The translations under genes were made by a program, and so were the position numbers. From Streptomyces abyssomicinicus (lineage in GTDB: Bacteria > Actinomycetota > Actinomycetes > Streptomycetales > Streptomycetaceae): 37,909 nt of DNA. Under the pieces are notes generated by a model that saw only the letters and a list, made by a program, of their open reading frames with translations, was not told the DNA's origin and did not search any database. Below are positions 27,761 to 37,231 of the stretch, piece by piece (within the stretch, counting starts at the first letter, position 1; each line of letters opens with the position of its first letter). Location of the stretch: NCBI RefSeq assembly GCF_008974245.1, contig NZ_BBZI01000006.1, positions 370,947 through 408,855 of the forward strand, given 5' to 3'.

Positions 27761-28302
27761 CGCGCGGCCTCGGCCTTCTCCTCGAGCTCGCCGAGGAAGC
27801 GGTCGATGACGCGGCTCTGACGGGCGTGGTCCTCGAGGGACTCCCCGACGAGCTTGCCGGCCAGGTCGGTGGCGAGCTTGCCGACGTCCTGGCGCAGCGC
27901 GGTCGCGGCGGCCTTGCGGTCGGCCTCGATCTGCGCGTGGCCGGCGGCGATGATGTCCTCGCGCTGACGCTGGCCCTCCGCACGCATCTCGGCGATGAGC
28001 GCGGCACCCTGCTCCTGCGCTTCCGAGCGCAGGCGCGCGGCCTCGTGGCGGGCCTCGGCGAGCTGAGCCTTGTACTGCTCGAGCACGCTCTGGGCCTCGG
28101 TCTGGGCGGCCTCGGCCTTCTCGATACCGCCCTCGATGGCCTCGCGGCGCTCGTCCAGAACCTTGTTGATGTTCGGGAGGAGCTTCCAGGCGAAGACGCC
28201 GAAGACGATGACGAAGGCGATCAGGCCGATGACGAGCTCGGGGATCGGCGGGACGAGGGGGTTCTGGACCTCCTCAGCCGCGATCGTGAGCAGCTGGCTC
28301 AT
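27757..28302 (-). CDS. atpF: ATP synthase b subunit
   Basis: This 181-residue peripheral stalk subunit has one membrane helix (about residues 24-44, ELVIGLIAFVIVFGVFAWKL) followed by a long charged helix rich in Ala, Glu and Arg (KVLDERREAIEGGIEKAEAA). That helix forms the dimeric stalk and is cut off by a short C-terminal segment that binds delta. ATG 28302 lies 41 nt after atpE. It is coupled to atpH by an ATGA overlap. Only one b gene is present, as expected for a non-photosynthetic bacterium. Confidence 0.96.
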   Translation of the reverse strand: MSQLLTIAAEEVQNPLVPPIPELVIGLIAFVIVFGVFAWKLLPNINKVLDERREAIEGGIEKAEAAQTEAQSVLEQYKAQLAEARHEAARLRSEAQEQGAALIAEMRAEGQRQREDIIAAGHAQIEADRKAAATALRQDVGKLATDLAGKLVGESLEDHARQSRVIDRFLGELEEKAEAAR

Positions 28303-28343
28303 GTCAATGCCTTTCGTCTAGTCGGCTGGTGGGGATCGCTAGA

Positions 28344-28634
<291 letters not shown>

Positions 28635-28648
28635 CTACGGGCGATGAC

Positions 28649-29470
28649 TCAGTGGTGCTCTGCGAGCGCGCCCTGGATGAAGGTGCAGGTCAGCAGCACG
28701 AAGACGTACGCCTGCAGGGCCTGGATGAACAGCTCGAAGACCGTCATCACGATGACCATGACGAAGCTGACGCCGGCGTAGGCGATGCCGATGCCGTTCA
28801 GCAGGTACCAGCTGGCGATCGTGAAGAGCACCAGAAGCGTGTGGCCCGCGAACATGTTCGCGAACAGTCGCACCGCGTGGGTGAAGGGGCGGACCAGCAG
28901 GTTCGAGAAGAACTCGATCAGCATGGCCAGCGGAAGAACCGGGCCGAGGTCCTTGTTGTAGCCGGTGATGTTCTTCCAGCCGCCGACGAAGCCGTGGCGC
29001 TTGAAGGTCAGGCTGACCCACAGCACGTAGACGATCAGCGCCAGCACCGCCGGGTACGCGATGATCGACGTCACCGGGAACTGGGCCAGCGGGACGATCG
29101 ACCAGAGGTTCATCATCCAGATGAAGAAGAACATCGAGACGACCAGGGGGACGTACTTCTCGCCCTCCTTGCGCCCGAGGGTCTCGTAGACCACGCCGCG
29201 GCGGATGAAGTCGTAACCGAACTCGGCGACCATCTGCAGCTTGCCGGGAACCAGCTTCGGCTTGCGGAAGGCGGCCCAGAAGAAGCCGATCACGATGACC
29301 GAGCCCAGCAGGGCGAGCAGCATCGGCTTGTTGAAGTACAGGTTGCTGTCCGCGTCGCCCCACAGGGGCTCGAACAGGAACGAGTGCAGGCCCGGAGCCG
29401 GGAAGCCACAGCCATCGAAGATGTGGCAGTCGGTCTCGAAGGCGAGCACCTGCGTCGGATCAGCACTCAC
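28649..29470 (-). CDS. atpB: ATP synthase a subunit
   Basis: This 273-residue membrane subunit forms the proton half-channels. About five or six membrane helices are seen. The essential Arg is Arg201 in FTHAVRLFANMFAGHTLL, and the helix before it (LPLAMLIEFFSNLLVRP) is also typical. The C-terminal FIQALQAYVFVLLTCTFI is conserved. I set the start at GTG 29470, preceded by AAGGAG at 6 nt; an ATG 12 codons upstream would place that site inside the gene. Confidence 0.96.
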   Translation of the reverse strand: MSADPTQVLAFETDCHIFDGCGFPAPGLHSFLFEPLWGDADSNLYFNKPMLLALLGSVIVIGFFWAAFRKPKLVPGKLQMVAEFGYDFIRRGVVYETLGRKEGEKYVPLVVSMFFFIWMMNLWSIVPLAQFPVTSIIAYPAVLALIVYVLWVSLTFKRHGFVGGWKNITGYNKDLGPVLPLAMLIEFFSNLLVRPFTHAVRLFANMFAGHTLLVLFTIASWYLLNGIGIAYAGVSFVMVIVMTVFELFIQALQAYVFVLLTCTFIQGALAEHH

Positions 29471-29695
29471 CGCGGGCTCCTTCAGCGTGGCGCATAGGTA
29501 CGGCAACCTCGTTGTGTCGGCGCGGCACGAGGCCGCGGTTCGGCACGGGACTGGTCTTACGGATGTGGGGGCGGCTGGGGGGCATCAAGCCTCGCGTTCG
29601 AGCAGGCGTCAGCTCGGATGCCCGCGCCCGCGATGCCGCAGTCGGCAACGGACGATAGCAGGAACGCTCACCTGTGCTTGCCCCGGCCCCGTTCC

Positions 29696-30133
29696 TCACG
29701 ACGAGCGCCCCGTCTTCTGCGGCTTCTCGTTCTCGGTCGACTCGGGATCGACGTACAAGATCTTGGCCTTCATCTGCGCGCGGGCCTGCGCGGCGACCCA
29801 GACGATGGTCGCGGCGACCAGCGCGATCGCGAAGGTCTTGGGGTGGAACAACGACGTGTCCTTGAAGACGGCCACGAAGAAGAACATGAGCAGGATCTGC
29901 ACCGTGTAGAGCATCAGGCCCATGGCCTGGAACAGGTGCGGAAGCGACTTCGCGACGCGCTGCAGCACGTAGAGCCCGAGACCCATGAAGAAGAGCACGA
30001 CCAGCGTTCCCACGACGGCGCCGAGCGCACCCTTGCCGCCGGCGAACACACCACTGAGCACCGCGGCGATCGCGCCGGCGGCAGCGGTGGGCACCGCGGT
30101 ATGGATGAGCATCCGAACGTCGTTGGACGGCAT
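29696..30133 (-). CDS. atpI: AtpI-like membrane protein, first gene of the atp operon
   Basis: This 145-residue protein has four hydrophobic stretches (about 12-32, 37-58, 68-90 and 97-116) and a polar tail. It occupies the atpI position ahead of atpB. AtpI-type proteins help assemble the c ring or admit ions; direct evidence for this divergent actinobacterial form is lacking. ATG 30133 has only GGAG about 10 nt upstream. The gap of 225 bp to atpB shows no further gene. I saw no clear terminator there, so atpI is probably transcribed with the rest. Confidence 0.85.
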   Translation of the reverse strand: MPSNDVRMLIHTAVPTAAAGAIAAVLSGVFAGGKGALGAVVGTLVVLFFMGLGLYVLQRVAKSLPHLFQAMGLMLYTVQILLMFFFVAVFKDTSLFHPKTFAIALVAATIVWVAAQARAQMKAKILYVDPESTENEKPQKTGRSS

Positions 30134-30486
30134 GGCGGCAACTCCGCTTGCTGAGGGGGCAGGGTGTCGTCATGGACGAGCGTAGACCCGGGGTGAGAGG
30201 GAGAACCTCGGTCCGGGGGACCGCCGCACTGGGGGACCGTGCGCGCTCGTCCGGCTCCGGTCCGGGCTACTCGTGAACGCTATCACAAACTATTTGATGA
30301 GGTCTTTACCTACTTCGTGTGCCGACTGTCACACGAGGGGGTTAAGGGGCGCGCCAGTAACGATTCCGCGCACCTTCTGACTGATATAGAGCCGATTTGC
30401 CCACCCAAGCACTCCCCAAGGGCGTCCCTCGGGTGGGTCAAGCTCTAGCCGGATTCTTACCTAGGGCGCCTGGGCGCCTGGGGCGC
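30134..30486. other. 353-bp upstream region of the atp operon
   Basis: This gene-free spacer separates the wecA-like gene from atpI, both on the minus strand. The part from 30270 to 30400 is strikingly AT-rich for this chromosome, which suits a strong promoter region. It contains a possible minus-strand promoter and, at its right side, a possible terminator of the wecA-like gene. A 7-bp inverted repeat CCCACCC/GGGTGGG stands at 30400-30406 and 30431-30437, and GGGCGCCT occurs three times at 30464-30488, running into the end of that gene. Confidence 0.65.
30303..30332 (-). promoter_or_regulatory. Possible promoter of the atp operon
   Basis: On the minus strand GTGACA (30332-30327) is followed after 18 bp by TAAAGA (30308-30303), 170 nt before the atpI start. 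The fit to TTGACA/TANNNT is only moderate; placement in the AT-rich spacer is the main support. Confidence 0.3.
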
Positions 30487-31950
30487 CTAGCGCGGCTGGC
30501 GCGCGGACGGGGGCGGGCCGGGCCGGCGGAACCGGCTGCGGTGGCCCACGGCGGAGGACCCGCCGGCGACCCGGGCGGCGCCCACCGCCACCGGCTCCCG
30601 GTACTCCCGCCCGCCGGGCTCCCCGGCCCCGGTGTCCGCGCCCTCTCCCGCCTCCGTGGGGCCGTCCGCGGCGCTGTCGGCGGCGTGCGCCCCCGCGGGC
30701 CCCCGCCGGGCCTCCTGGCCCGGGCCGGCGTCCTCCGGGGCCGTGACGGCGCTCCCGTCGGCCTCCGTGCCGGTACCCGCCCCGGAGCGGCGGTAACGGG
30801 GCGGCAGCATCCGTTCCGCCCAGCGGGGGGCGCGCGGCGTGAAGCGCGGCATCAGCAGCAGCACCAGGCCCAGCGCGCTCAGCAGGGCGACGCTCAGCAC
30901 GATCCACATCGAGGCGGCGGTCACCGAGTACGACAGGGCGCCGAACGCGATCAGCCCGCACCAGAAGTACATGATCAGCACGGCCCGGCTGTGCGAGTGG
31001 CCGATCTCCAGCAGCCGGTGGTGCAGGTGCCCGCGGTCCGCGGCGAACGGCGACTGCCCGCGCCAGGTGCGGCGCACGATGGCCAGCACCAGGTCGGCGG
31101 CGGGGATCGCGATGATGGTCAGCGGCAGCAGCAGCGGGATGTAGACCGGCACGGTCGCGTGCACCGCGCTGCGCTCGGACCCGGCGAACAGCTTCAGCGC
31201 GTCCGGGTCGATCTGGCCGGTGATGGAGATGGCGCCGGCCGCCAGGATCAGGCCGATCAGCATCGACCCGGAGTCGCCCATGAAGATCCGCGCCGGGTGC
31301 ATGTTGTGCGGCAGGAAGCCCACGCACATGCCGATCAGGATGGCGGCGAACAGGGTGGCCGGGGCGGCCGCCTCGATGCCGAAGCCGAACCAGATGCGGT
31401 AGCCGTACAGGAAGAACGCCAGCGAGGCGATGCCCACCATGCCGGAGGCCAGACCGTCGAGGCCGTCGACGAAGTTCACCGCGTTGATGGTGATCACCAC
31501 CAGTGCCACGGTGAGCAGCGTGCCCTGCCACGAGGTCAGCGCCACCAGGCCGAAGCCCGGCACCGGCAGCCACAGGATGGTCAGGCCCTGCATCACCATG
31601 ACGCCGGCCGCGATCATCTGCGCGCCCAGCTTGATCAGGGCGTCCAGCTCGAACTTGTCGTCCAGCACGCCGATGATCCAGATCAGCGCCGCCCCGGAGA
31701 GCAGCGCGCGCGGCTCGTTGGACCGCTCGAAGACCTGGCCGAGGTTGGTGAGCTGGGAGGCGACCAGCAGACCGGCGCACAGGCCGAAGAACATCGCGAT
31801 GCCGCCGAGCCGCGGGGTGGGTTCTCGGTGCACGTCCCGCGCCCGCACCTGGGGCATGGCTCCCGCCACGATCGCGAACTTCCGCACCGGACCCGTCAGG
31901 AGGTACGTCACCGCGGCCGTGATGCAGACCGTCAGCAGGTATTCACGCAC
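30487..31950 (-). CDS. WecA/MraY-family undecaprenyl-phosphate sugar-1-phosphate transferase
   Basis: This 487-residue integral membrane protein moves a sugar-1-phosphate from a UDP-sugar, probably GlcNAc, to undecaprenyl phosphate, the first step of a cell-wall polymer such as teichoic acid. Conserved catalytic sites are DDKFELD (97-103), NFVDGLDG (159-166), MGDSGS (224-229) and DRGHLHHRLL (306-314). About eleven membrane helices lie in residues 3-360. The last 115 residues or so are Pro/Gly/Ala-rich and probably disordered. GTG 31950 has GGGGA 5 nt upstream and begins REYLLT; a GTG four codons earlier is possible. Lying before atpI on the same strand, it has the chromosomal position usual for actinobacteria. 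Confidence 0.92.
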   Translation of the reverse strand: MREYLLTVCITAAVTYLLTGPVRKFAIVAGAMPQVRARDVHREPTPRLGGIAMFFGLCAGLLVASQLTNLGQVFERSNEPRALLSGAALIWIIGVLDDKFELDALIKLGAQMIAAGVMVMQGLTILWLPVPGFGLVALTSWQGTLLTVALVVITINAVNFVDGLDGLASGMVGIASLAFFLYGYRIWFGFGIEAAAPATLFAAILIGMCVGFLPHNMHPARIFMGDSGSMLIGLILAAGAISITGQIDPDALKLFAGSERSAVHATVPVYIPLLLPLTIIAIPAADLVLAIVRRTWRGQSPFAADRGHLHHRLLEIGHSHSRAVLIMYFWCGLIAFGALSYSVTAASMWIVLSVALLSALGLVLLLMPRFTPRAPRWAERMLPPRYRRSGAGTGTEADGSAVTAPEDAGPGQEARRGPAGAHAADSAADGPTEAGEGADTGAGEPGGREYREPVAVGAARVAGGSSAVGHRSRFRRPGPPPSARQPR

Positions 31951-32051
31951 GGGCTTCCCCACAGATCTCGCTGGCCATTCCGACCCACACCCTAGCGAGG
32001 GACGGTCGTGAGTGATGACTTCCGGGTGGCCGGGACGGTTTCACCCGGGGG

Positions 32052-33293
32052 TCACGGGTACGCGGGCGGGAAGGCCTCGGCCAGTTCCCGCGCCCCCGCG
32101 CGAGCACCGTCCACATCGCCCCGCAGGGCCCGCCCGACCAGGGACGCGATGGTCCGGGCCTCCTCCTCCCCCATGCCCAGGGTCGTCACGGCGGCCGTCC
32201 CCAGGCGGATACCCCGCCCTTCGTGCGGCAGTGCCGATGTGTCGAGGACCATGCCGGCGGCGCCCAGCAGATCGCGGGCCGCGCGGCCGTCCAGACCGCC
32301 GACCGGGGCCGGGTCGGCGATCACCAGGTGGGTGTCGGTGCCCCCGGTGGAGACGTGCAGCCCCTCGTCGGCGAGACCGGCCGCGAGGGCCCGGGCGTTG
32401 GCGACCGTGCGGTGCGTGTAGGCGGCGTAACCGGGCGTCGCGGCCTCGCCGAAGGCGACCGCCTTGGCCGCCACCACGTTCATCGGCGCCCCGCCCTGGG
32501 TGAACGGGAAGACCGCGCGGTCGACGCGTTCGGCCAGCTCCGCGGTGCACAGGATCATCCCGCCGCGCGGGCCGCGGAGCACCTTGTGGGTGGTCGCGCA
32601 GACCACGTCGGCGTACGGCACCGGGCTGGGCGCGGCGCCGCCCGCCACCAGGCCGATGGGGTGCGCGGCGTCGACGATCAGGTAGGCGCCGACGTCGTCG
32701 GCGATCTCCCGGAACGCCGCGTGGTCGATGTGGCGCGGGTAGGCGATCGACCCGCACACCACCGCCTTGGGCCTGGTGGCCCGGGCCAGCGCCCTGACCT
32801 GCTCGTAGTCCAGGAGTCCGGACTCGGCGTCGACCCCGTAGCCGGTGAAGCGGAACCACCGGCCGGAGAAGTTGGCGGGCGAGCCGTGGGTGAGGTGGCC
32901 GCCGAAGGCCAGTCCCAGCGCCAGCACCGGGTCGCCGGGACGCAGCAGCGCGGCGTAGGCGGCCAGCACGGCGGACGAGCCGGAGTGCGGCTGGACGTTG
33001 ACGTGCGCGGCGCCGAAGAGGGCGGTGGCGCGCTCGACGGCGGTGCGCTCGGCGAGATCGGCGTAGGCGCAGCCGCCGTGGAAGCGGTTGCCGGGATAGC
33101 CCTCGGCGTACTTGTCGGCCAGCGGGGAGCCGAGGGCCGACAGCACGGCGGGCGAGGTGAAGTTCTCGGCGGCGATCAGCTGGAGCGTGGTGCGGCGGCG
33201 CTCCGCCTCGGCCTCGAGGATCCCCGCCATCTCGGGATCCTGGGCCCTCAGCACCTGGTCTCGCAGCGCCTGGGCGTGCGCGACGGTCCCCAT
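32052..33293 (-). CDS. glyA: GlyA-like PLP enzyme (serine hydroxymethyltransferase family)
   Basis: This 413-residue protein aligns along its length with serine hydroxymethyltransferase, which interconverts serine and glycine with tetrahydrofolate. PLP would bind Lys237 (ATTHKVLRGPRGG), and Asp208/His211 (IVDAAH) stack on the cofactor. KYAEGYPGNR, VNVQPHSGS and GGHLTHGSP are recognisable. Several near-invariant positions differ: the YYGG tyrosine pair is FH (Phe71-His72), VDMAH is VDAAH, LAHGG is LAFGG, TTTTHK is CATTHK, and FPGxQGGPLMH is FPFTQGGAPMN. It may therefore be a second, specialised copy. ATG 33293 follows AGGAGG at 6 nt. The symbol is positional; function as housekeeping GlyA is unproven. 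Confidence 0.85.
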   Translation of the reverse strand: MGTVAHAQALRDQVLRAQDPEMAGILEAEAERRRTTLQLIAAENFTSPAVLSALGSPLADKYAEGYPGNRFHGGCAYADLAERTAVERATALFGAAHVNVQPHSGSSAVLAAYAALLRPGDPVLALGLAFGGHLTHGSPANFSGRWFRFTGYGVDAESGLLDYEQVRALARATRPKAVVCGSIAYPRHIDHAAFREIADDVGAYLIVDAAHPIGLVAGGAAPSPVPYADVVCATTHKVLRGPRGGMILCTAELAERVDRAVFPFTQGGAPMNVVAAKAVAFGEAATPGYAAYTHRTVANARALAAGLADEGLHVSTGGTDTHLVIADPAPVGGLDGRAARDLLGAAGMVLDTSALPHEGRGIRLGTAAVTTLGMGEEEARTIASLVGRALRGDVDGARAGARELAEAFPPAYP

Positions 33294-33383
33294 GCGGAAC
33301 CTCCTCGTCCGGACGTCAGCTCCAGCGTAGGACGCGGGGGGCGGGGCTGCGCGGCGCGCGGGGCGGCCGGGGACCGGCCCGGG

Positions 33384-34031
33384 TCAGCCCTGCACGCCCG
33401 TGAGCGCGGTGACCACCGGGTCGAGGGCGCCGTGTATCTCGTCGCCGACCGAGCGGAAGAACGGCAGCGGCGCCCCGTACGGGTCGTACACCTCGTCCGC
33501 CTCCGGCGTGGGCGCCAGCAGCCACCCCCGCAGCGCCGCGGCGGCCCGCACCAGGGCCCGGGCCCGCGCGCAGACCCCGTCCTCCACCGGCGGCAGGGTC
33601 GCGGGGTCGATGGCCCGCACCAGCCGGGTGAACTCCTTGAGCGTGAAGGTGCGCAGCCCGGCCGAGTGCCCCATCGAGATGACGTGGGCCCGGTGGTCGC
33701 GGGTGGCCGTCAGCACCAGGTCGGCGCGGATGACGTGCTCGTCGCGCAGCTCGCGCCCGGTGAAGCCGGAGGCGTCCGCGCCGTACTCGCCGAGCACGGT
33801 GACGGCGTTCTCCTCCATGGGAGCGCCCTCGTGCCCCCAGGTGCCGGCGGACTCGACCACGAGTCCGCCCCACCGGGTGTCGCCGAGCCGCTGGGCGAGG
33901 GCATGCCGGGTCAGCCGCTCGGTGATCGGCGAGCGGCACACGTTTCCGGTGCTGACATGCAGGATCCGGAAGCCGGCCTCCCCGCCGTCTTCCTCTCGTA
34001 TGCCAAGCCCCGCGTCAGGGGCGGGGGTCAA
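33384..34031 (-). CDS. Low-molecular-weight phosphatase homologue lacking the catalytic Cys
   Basis: This 215-residue protein has the LMW protein-tyrosine phosphatase fold. The P-loop region is HVSTGNVCRSP (25-35), followed by a typical SAGTWGHEG segment, and the general-acid loop is YDPYG. In active enzymes the loop is C-x5-R; here the first position is Ser27 (AGC codon at 33951-33953) while Arg33 is kept. The neighbouring Cys32 is not the nucleophile. It could be a pseudophosphatase. It starts at TTG 34031, overlapping the tsaC stop by 4 nt, so it is co-translated. The last 60 residues extend beyond the usual 150-160-residue fold. Confidence 0.88.
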   Translation of the reverse strand: MTPAPDAGLGIREEDGGEAGFRILHVSTGNVCRSPITERLTRHALAQRLGDTRWGGLVVESAGTWGHEGAPMEENAVTVLGEYGADASGFTGRELRDEHVIRADLVLTATRDHRAHVISMGHSAGLRTFTLKEFTRLVRAIDPATLPPVEDGVCARARALVRAAAALRGWLLAPTPEADEVYDPYGAPLPFFRSVGDEIHGALDPVVTALTGVQG

Positions 34032-34675
34032 TTCGCCACCTCGAGGTCGGGTACCACCTTGCGCAGCTCCTCGGCGGAGATGGCGCCCTCGCGCAGCAGC
34101 ACCGGCACCCGGCCGGTGACGTCGACGATCGACGAGGGCACGTTGCCCGGCGTCGGTCCGCCGTCGAGGTACACGGAGACGGAGTCGCCGAGCATCTGCT
34201 GGGCGGCGTCGCAGGTCTCCGGCGAGGGGTGGCCGGTCAGGTTGGCGGAGGAGACGGCCATCGGGCCGACCTCGGTGAGCAGCTCGATGGCGACCGGGTG
34301 CAGCGGCATGCGCACCGCGACCGTGCCGCGGGTCTCGCCGAGGTCCCAGACCAGCGAGGGCTGGTGGCGGGCGACCAGGGTGAGCGCGCCGGGCCAGAAG
34401 GCGTCGACCAGCTCCCAGGCGGTCTCGGAGAAGTCGGTGACCAGTCCGTGCAGCGTGTTGGGCGAGCCGATCAGCACCGGGGAGGGCATGTTGCGGCCGC
34501 GGCCCTTGGCCTCCAGCAGGTCGCCGACGGCCTCGGAGGAGAAGGCGTCCGCGCCGATGCCGTACACCGTGTCCGTCGGCAGGACGACCAGTTCGCCACG
34601 GCGGACGGCGGACGCGGCTTCGCGCAGACCGGTCGCGCGGTCGGTCGCGTCGTTGGTGTCGTATCGCCGTGCCAT
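34028..34675 (-). CDS. tsaC: L-threonylcarbamoyladenylate synthase (TsaC/Sua5/YrdC)
   Basis: This 215-residue enzyme makes threonylcarbamoyl-AMP from threonine, bicarbonate and ATP for the t6A modification of tRNAs reading ANN codons. YrdC-domain features are LVVLPTDTVYGIGADAF, the KGRGRNMPSPVLIG segment (family: KxR), FWPGALTLV, VAVRMPLHPVA and AVSSANLTGHPSP. It has the single-domain form without the C-terminal Sua5 domain. ATG 34675 lies 75 nt after prmC; its stop overlaps the phosphatase-like gene. Grouping with prmC and prfA gives a small translation-related operon. Confidence 0.95.
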   Translation of the reverse strand: MARRYDTNDATDRATGLREAASAVRRGELVVLPTDTVYGIGADAFSSEAVGDLLEAKGRGRNMPSPVLIGSPNTLHGLVTDFSETAWELVDAFWPGALTLVARHQPSLVWDLGETRGTVAVRMPLHPVAIELLTEVGPMAVSSANLTGHPSPETCDAAQQMLGDSVSVYLDGGPTPGNVPSSIVDVTGRVPVLLREGAISAEELRKVVPDLEVAN

Positions 34676-34750
34676 GTCAGCTGGCCTCCTCGTGCGGGTC
34701 GTGCAGGGGGGAGAGTCGTTCGGAAGGGGTGGTGCCTGTGGGACGCGTGT

Positions 34751-35617
34751 TCACGGCGTCGCCTTGCGGGCCGTGGCGAACCGCGGCCGGTTGTTGAGGT
34801 CGGGGTGGTCGGCGGCGTCGGCCCAGCCCCTCTCCTCGGTGAAGATCCAGGGGACCTGGCCGCCCTGGGTGTCGGCGTGCTCGACCACGACGACGCCGCC
34901 GGGCCGCAGCAGCCGGTGCGCGGTGCGTTCCAGGCCGCGGATCAAGTCGAGCCCGTCCTGGCCGGAGAACAGCGCCATGTCCGGGTCGTGGTCCCGCGCC
35001 TCGGGGGCGACGTACTCCCACTCGGTGAGCGGGATGTACGGCGGGTTGGTGATGACCAGGTCGACCTGGCCGTCCAGGTCGGGGAAGGCGGTCAGCGCGT
35101 CACCGTGGCGCAGGTCGACGCGGGAGCCCTCCATGTTCTTGCGGGCCCACTCCAGGGCCTCCTCGGAGAGCTCCACGGCGTGCACCGAGGACCGCGGCAC
35201 CTCCTGCGCCATGGCCAGCGCGATCGCGCCGGAGCCGGTGCACAGGTCGACGATGCGGGGCTCGGCGACGTCCATGGCGCGGACCGCGTCTATGGCCCAG
35301 CCCACCACCGACTCCGTCTCCGGCCGGGGCACGAACACCCCGGGGCCGACCTGGAGCTCCAGGTAGCGGAAGAAGGCGCGGCCGGTGATGTGCTGCAGCG
35401 GCTCGCGGGCCTCCCGCCGGGCGACGACCTCCCAGTAGCGGGCGTCGAAGTCGGAGTCCTTGACGGTGTGCAGCTGGCCCCGCTTCACGCCGTGCACGAA
35501 CGCGGCGAGCTCCTCCGCGTCGTTGCGCGGCGAGGGCACGCCGGCGTCCGCCAGCCGCTGGGTGGCCTGGGCCACCTCGGCGAGCAGCACGCTGCGCGGG
35601 CTCTGGTTCTGCGGCAC
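34751..35617 (-). CDS. prmC: Release factor glutamine methyltransferase PrmC
   Basis: This 288-residue SAM-dependent enzyme methylates the Gln of the GGQ motif of release factors. The N-terminal helical domain binds the factor. The Rossmann core has IVDLCTGSGAIALAMA (SAM binding) and the catalytic NPPYIPLTE. It lies 52 nt after prfA, which encodes its substrate. The GTG start at 35617 has GGAGGA 5 nt upstream. A 75-bp gap precedes tsaC. Confidence 0.96.
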   Translation of the reverse strand: MPQNQSPRSVLLAEVAQATQRLADAGVPSPRNDAEELAAFVHGVKRGQLHTVKDSDFDARYWEVVARREAREPLQHITGRAFFRYLELQVGPGVFVPRPETESVVGWAIDAVRAMDVAEPRIVDLCTGSGAIALAMAQEVPRSSVHAVELSEEALEWARKNMEGSRVDLRHGDALTAFPDLDGQVDLVITNPPYIPLTEWEYVAPEARDHDPDMALFSGQDGLDLIRGLERTAHRLLRPGGVVVVEHADTQGGQVPWIFTEERGWADAADHPDLNNRPRFATARKATP

Positions 35618-35669
35618 GCTGGTCCTCCGGTGTCGTCAGGGGGCGTCTTCGCGCGGTGGGCGCCGGACG

Positions 35670-36746
<1,077 letters not shown>

Positions 36747-36804
36747 GTGGGGCTCCTGGCTCCTGGAAGGGCGTGCTGGTGGACGAAGGTGTGGCGACCA
36801 AAAA

Positions 36805-36847
36805 CGCCGGTCCCGGCCGCCCTGTGCGGGGCGGCCGTGGACCGGCG
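36805..36847 (-). terminator. Rho-independent terminator of rpmE
   Basis: An 18-bp stem (36805-36822 with 36829-36847, one bulged base) has a 6-nt loop. On the minus strand it is followed directly by TTTT, so this is a classical intrinsic terminator, with a T-run that most hairpins in this window lack. It begins 11 nt past the rpmE stop. Confidence 0.92.
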
Positions 36848-36857
36848 CGGTGGCTCG

Positions 36858-37082
36858 CTACTTCTTCGAGCCGGCAGCCGCCTTGCCGAAGCGGGCCTCG
36901 AAGCGGGCCACGCGGCCACCGGTGTCGAGGATCTTCTGCTTGCCCGTGTAGAACGGGTGGCACTCGGAGCAGACCTCGGCACGGACGGTGCCGGAGGAGA
37001 TGGTGCTGCGAGTCGTGAACGACGCGCCGCAGGTGCAGCTGACCTGCGTCTCGACGTACTCGGGGTGGATGTCGCGCTTCAA
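36858..37082 (-). CDS. rpmE: 50S ribosomal protein L31 (zinc-binding form)
   Basis: This 74-residue L31 is of the C+ type. Cys16, Cys18, Cys38 and Cys41 (SCTCGASF and [11 protein letters not shown]) bind zinc. N-terminal MKRDIHPEY and HPFYTGKQK are typical. Streptomycetes also have a zinc-free copy under Zur control elsewhere; the form here serves in zinc-replete cells. The start is TTG 37082, supported by AGGAG 5 nt upstream. It has its own T-tailed terminator, so it is monocistronic. Confidence 0.97.
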   Translation of the reverse strand: MKRDIHPEYVETQVSCTCGASFTTRSTISSGTVRAEVCSECHPFYTGKQKILDTGGRVARFEARFGKAAAGSKK

Positions 37083-37231
37083 GGTGTCTCCTAGATTTCG
37101 GGAGGGCGCCGGGTCGCCGCCGCGGGATGCGGGAGCGTGAACCGGAGCCGACGTACCAGTCTGCCAGCACTGGCCGCATCCCCCAAAACCGGGGGCGGGG
37201 CTGTTCTATTCCCCCTTCCGTCCCCCGGGCC

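Noticed and set aside
29471..29506. An earlier ATG start for AtpB
   Set aside because: It would put the AAGGAG site of GTG 29470 inside the gene, and the extra 12 residues are not typical of subunit a.
30461..30490. The three GGGCGCCT copies as a clean terminator
   Set aside because: The arms are not perfectly complementary and the repeat runs into the stop codon of the WecA-like gene; noted only as part of the spacer.
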